DNA from: Bacteroidales bacterium
Lineage (GTDB): Bacteria; Bacteroidota; Bacteroidia; Bacteroidales; UBA932
Reading direction: 5' to 3'
Length of the DNA: 64,000 nt
Assembly: GCA_022653675.1 (NCBI GenBank)
Contig: JALCST010000003.1
Coordinates: 62,001-126,000 of the forward strand
The position numbers and the translations under genes are program-made. Shown here piece by piece: positions 62,279 to 64,000 of this stretch. The notes below the pieces were generated by a model. It saw only the letters and a list, made by a program, of their open reading frames with translations, searched no databases and was not told the origin of the DNA. Within the stretch, counting starts at the first letter, position 1. Each line of letters opens with the position of its first letter.

Positions 62279-64000
62279 ATGAAGTCACGTGTACTGATAC
62301 TTTCAACCATTTTACTGTCGGCGCTTTTGCTCCCCGGATGCAATCCGGGGAGGGGCGGCGGCAATGCCGGATCAAAACCCGCATATCTGGACGACAGCAA
62401 ACCCCTTGAAGAACGCGTCGAAGACGCACTCGCCAGGATGACCCTGGAAGAGAAGGTCGCGATGTGCCATGCACAAAGCAAATTCTCCTCCCCCGGAGTT
62501 CCACGCCTGGGTATTCCGGAAGTATGGTGCGACGACGGCCCTCACGGCATAAGGGCACAAGTCTACTGGGACCGCTGGGACCAGGCCGGATGGACGGACG
62601 ACTCATGCATGGCATTCCCCGCCCTGACCTGCCTTGCCGCCTCCTGGGATACTTCCATGGCCCGCCTGTACGGGAAAAGCATAGGCGAAGAGGCCAGATA
62701 CCGCAACAAGGACGTTCTACTCGCTCCGGGCGTCAACATTTGCAGGACACCTCTCGGGGGACGCAACTTCGAATATATGGGCGAGGATCCGTTCCTTATC
62801 TCTTCCATGGCCGTTCCCTATATCCAGGGAGTCCAAAGCAACGGTGTTGCGGCTTGCGCAAAGCATTTCGTGCTCAACGATCAGGAAAAATACCGCCACC
62901 AGGTGGATGTCTATGTGGACGACCGCGCATTGAATGAGATATACCTCGCGCCGTTCAAGGCCGCTGTCGAAGGGGGAGTTTGGGCGATAATGCCTTCCTA
63001 CAACCTTTACCGCGGTTCCCATCTATGCGAGAACGGATTCCTCCTGAGCGGCGTATTGCGCGACAGGTGGAAATTCGACGGGGTCTCGATTTCCGACTGG
63101 GGCGGGGTCTCGTCCACCGACTCGACGGCCCTGGCGGGACTGGACATGGAATTCGGCACATGGACCGACGGCATGACCGAAGGCGAAAGCGGGGCATATG
63201 ACAAATATTACTTCGCAGCTCCCTTCCTGTCAAAGCTAAAGTCGGGCGAAATTCCGGTTTCCGTAGTGGATTCCAAGGTGCGCAACATTCTGCGCCTCAT
63301 ATTCAGGACCTCAATGAACCGAAAGCGCGGCTTCGGCAGCTTCGATTCGCCCGAACACAGTGCAGCCGGCCTGAAAATAGCCGAGAGCGGCATCGTCCTG
63401 CTCAAAAACGACGGCGATTTGCTTCCCGTCGACCTGTCCAAGGTAAAGAAGATCCTCGTCGTCGGTGAAAACGCCACGAAACGGATGACGATCGGAGGAG
63501 GCAGCTCCTCCCTCAAGGCAAGGTACGAGATATCACCACTGGAAGGCATCAAGGAGCGCGCCGGAGCGGATGCCGACGTCACCTACATGCCCGGCTACAG
63601 CAACGGGATGCCGACGTACGAAGATCCGATGGGAACGGTCTACGACGTCAATGTCAACCACCTCTCTCCCGAACGGTTACGCGCCGAGGCCGTGGAGGCA
63701 GCAAGGAATGCGGACATAGTGCTTTATTTCGGAGGATTGAACAAGAATCCCAACCAGGATTCCGAAGGCGACGACCGGCTGCAATACGAACTGCCTTACG
63801 GCCAGGACAAGCTGATTTACGGTTTGGCCGAAGCCAATCCCAATCTCGTAGTGGTACTGATCAGCGGCAATGCCGTCGCGATGCCTTGGCTGGATTCCGT
63901 ACCGGCCCTGATGGAGGGTTGGTACTGCGGTTCCGAAGCAGGACATGCCCTCGCAGCCGTCATATTCGGCGACGTCGACCCGTCCGGCAAACTGCCGTTC
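62279..64000 (+). CDS. GH3 family beta-glucosidase (3' end cut by window)
   Basis: The frame opens at ATG 62279, six bases after the SGBP-like gene, and is still open at 64000 (574 codons). Lipobox LLPGC (Cys21). GH3 barrel: VWCDDGPHGIR, LGGRNFEYMGEDP, CAKHFVLNDQE and nucleophile D273 in S-I-S-D-W-G; the second domain begins near residue 360 (AESGIVLLKNDGDLLPV) and GEN/GGGSS follow. It would split oligosaccharides from the GH30 enzyme to glucose. About 150-250 C-terminal residues lie beyond the edge. It is distinct from the GH3 gene at 44044-46320. Confidence 0.92.
   Translation, partial: MKSRVLILSTILLSALLLPGCNPGRGGGNAGSKPAYLDDSKPLEERVEDALARMTLEEKVAMCHAQSKFSSPGVPRLGIPEVWCDDGPHGIRAQVYWDRWDQAGWTDDSCMAFPALTCLAASWDTSMARLYGKSIGEEARYRNKDVLLAPGVNICRTPLGGRNFEYMGEDPFLISSMAVPYIQGVQSNGVAACAKHFVLNDQEKYRHQVDVYVDDRALNEIYLAPFKAAVEGGVWAIMPSYNLYRGSHLCENGFLLSGVLRDRWKFDGVSISDWGGVSSTDSTALAGLDMEFGTWTDGMTEGESGAYDKYYFAAPFLSKLKSGEIPVSVVDSKVRNILRLIFRTSMNRKRGFGSFDSPEHSAAGLKIAESGIVLLKNDGDLLPVDLSKVKKILVVGENATKRMTIGGGSSSLKARYEISPLEGIKERAGADADVTYMPGYSNGMPTYEDPMGTVYDVNVNHLSPERLRAEAVEAARNADIVLYFGGLNKNPNQDSEGDDRLQYELPYGQDKLIYGLAEANPNLVVVLISGNAVAMPWLDSVPALMEGWYCGSEAGHALAAVIFGDVDPSGKLPF

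Overview
The window looks like a chromosomal segment of a Bacteroidales-type member of the Bacteroidota at roughly 50% GC. Evidence: a SusC/SusD polysaccharide locus, Oar-like TonB-dependent receptors, BACON and DUF5689 lipoproteins, S46 and C69 peptidases, a DUF6377-type regulator, and many TAnnTTTG (-7) promoter boxes, some with a TTTG (-33) box 18-22 bases upstream. The genus cannot be named from sequence alone. I saw no tRNA, rRNA, prophage, transposon or CRISPR, and no gene-free stretch longer than about 260 bases.

Layout. 1-7.2 kb: the start of a yraN-family gene cut by the window edge, then two adjacent Oar-like TonB receptors, all on the minus strand. 7.2-8.7 kb: metK behind a SAM-II riboswitch followed by an intrinsic terminator. 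8.7-10.8 kb: a small lipoprotein, then arsR, a thioredoxin-like redox protein and an ArsP/DUF318 permease; arsR and the redox gene share a 16-bp inverted-repeat motif over their -7 boxes. 10.8-18.4 kb, minus strand: S46 dipeptidyl peptidase, short-type adenosylhomocysteinase, ComF-like protein, diadenylate cyclase CdaA, MutS2. 18.4-21.0 kb: BACON lipoprotein, C69 dipeptidase, small secreted protein.

21.0-31.0 kb, minus strand, is the most interesting region: a tight six-gene cluster with a multi-repeat DUF5689 lipoprotein, a NucA-type nuclease lipoprotein, a secreted EEP nuclease, a TonB-dependent receptor, a second DUF5689 lipoprotein and a second EEP nuclease without a visible signal peptide. 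I read it as a surface system for binding, cutting and importing extracellular nucleic acid. Its first gene holds a young 669-bp in-frame tandem duplication.

31.1-47.6 kb is mostly housekeeping: BASS transporter, MBOAT/SGNH acyl-transfer pair, PlsC-like acyltransferase, Omp85-type barrel, Ddl, PBP1A, TopA, an Lrp/AsnC regulator, a secreted GH3 enzyme and glycerate kinase. 47.7-51.7 kb: iorA-iorB-paaK-ACT operon for arylpyruvate to aryl-acyl-CoA metabolism. 51.7-64.0 kb: SusR-like regulator, SusC, SusD, GH30, a triple-repeat surface glycan-binding protein and a GH3 cut by the window edge; this gene order fits a beta-1,6-glucan utilisation locus.
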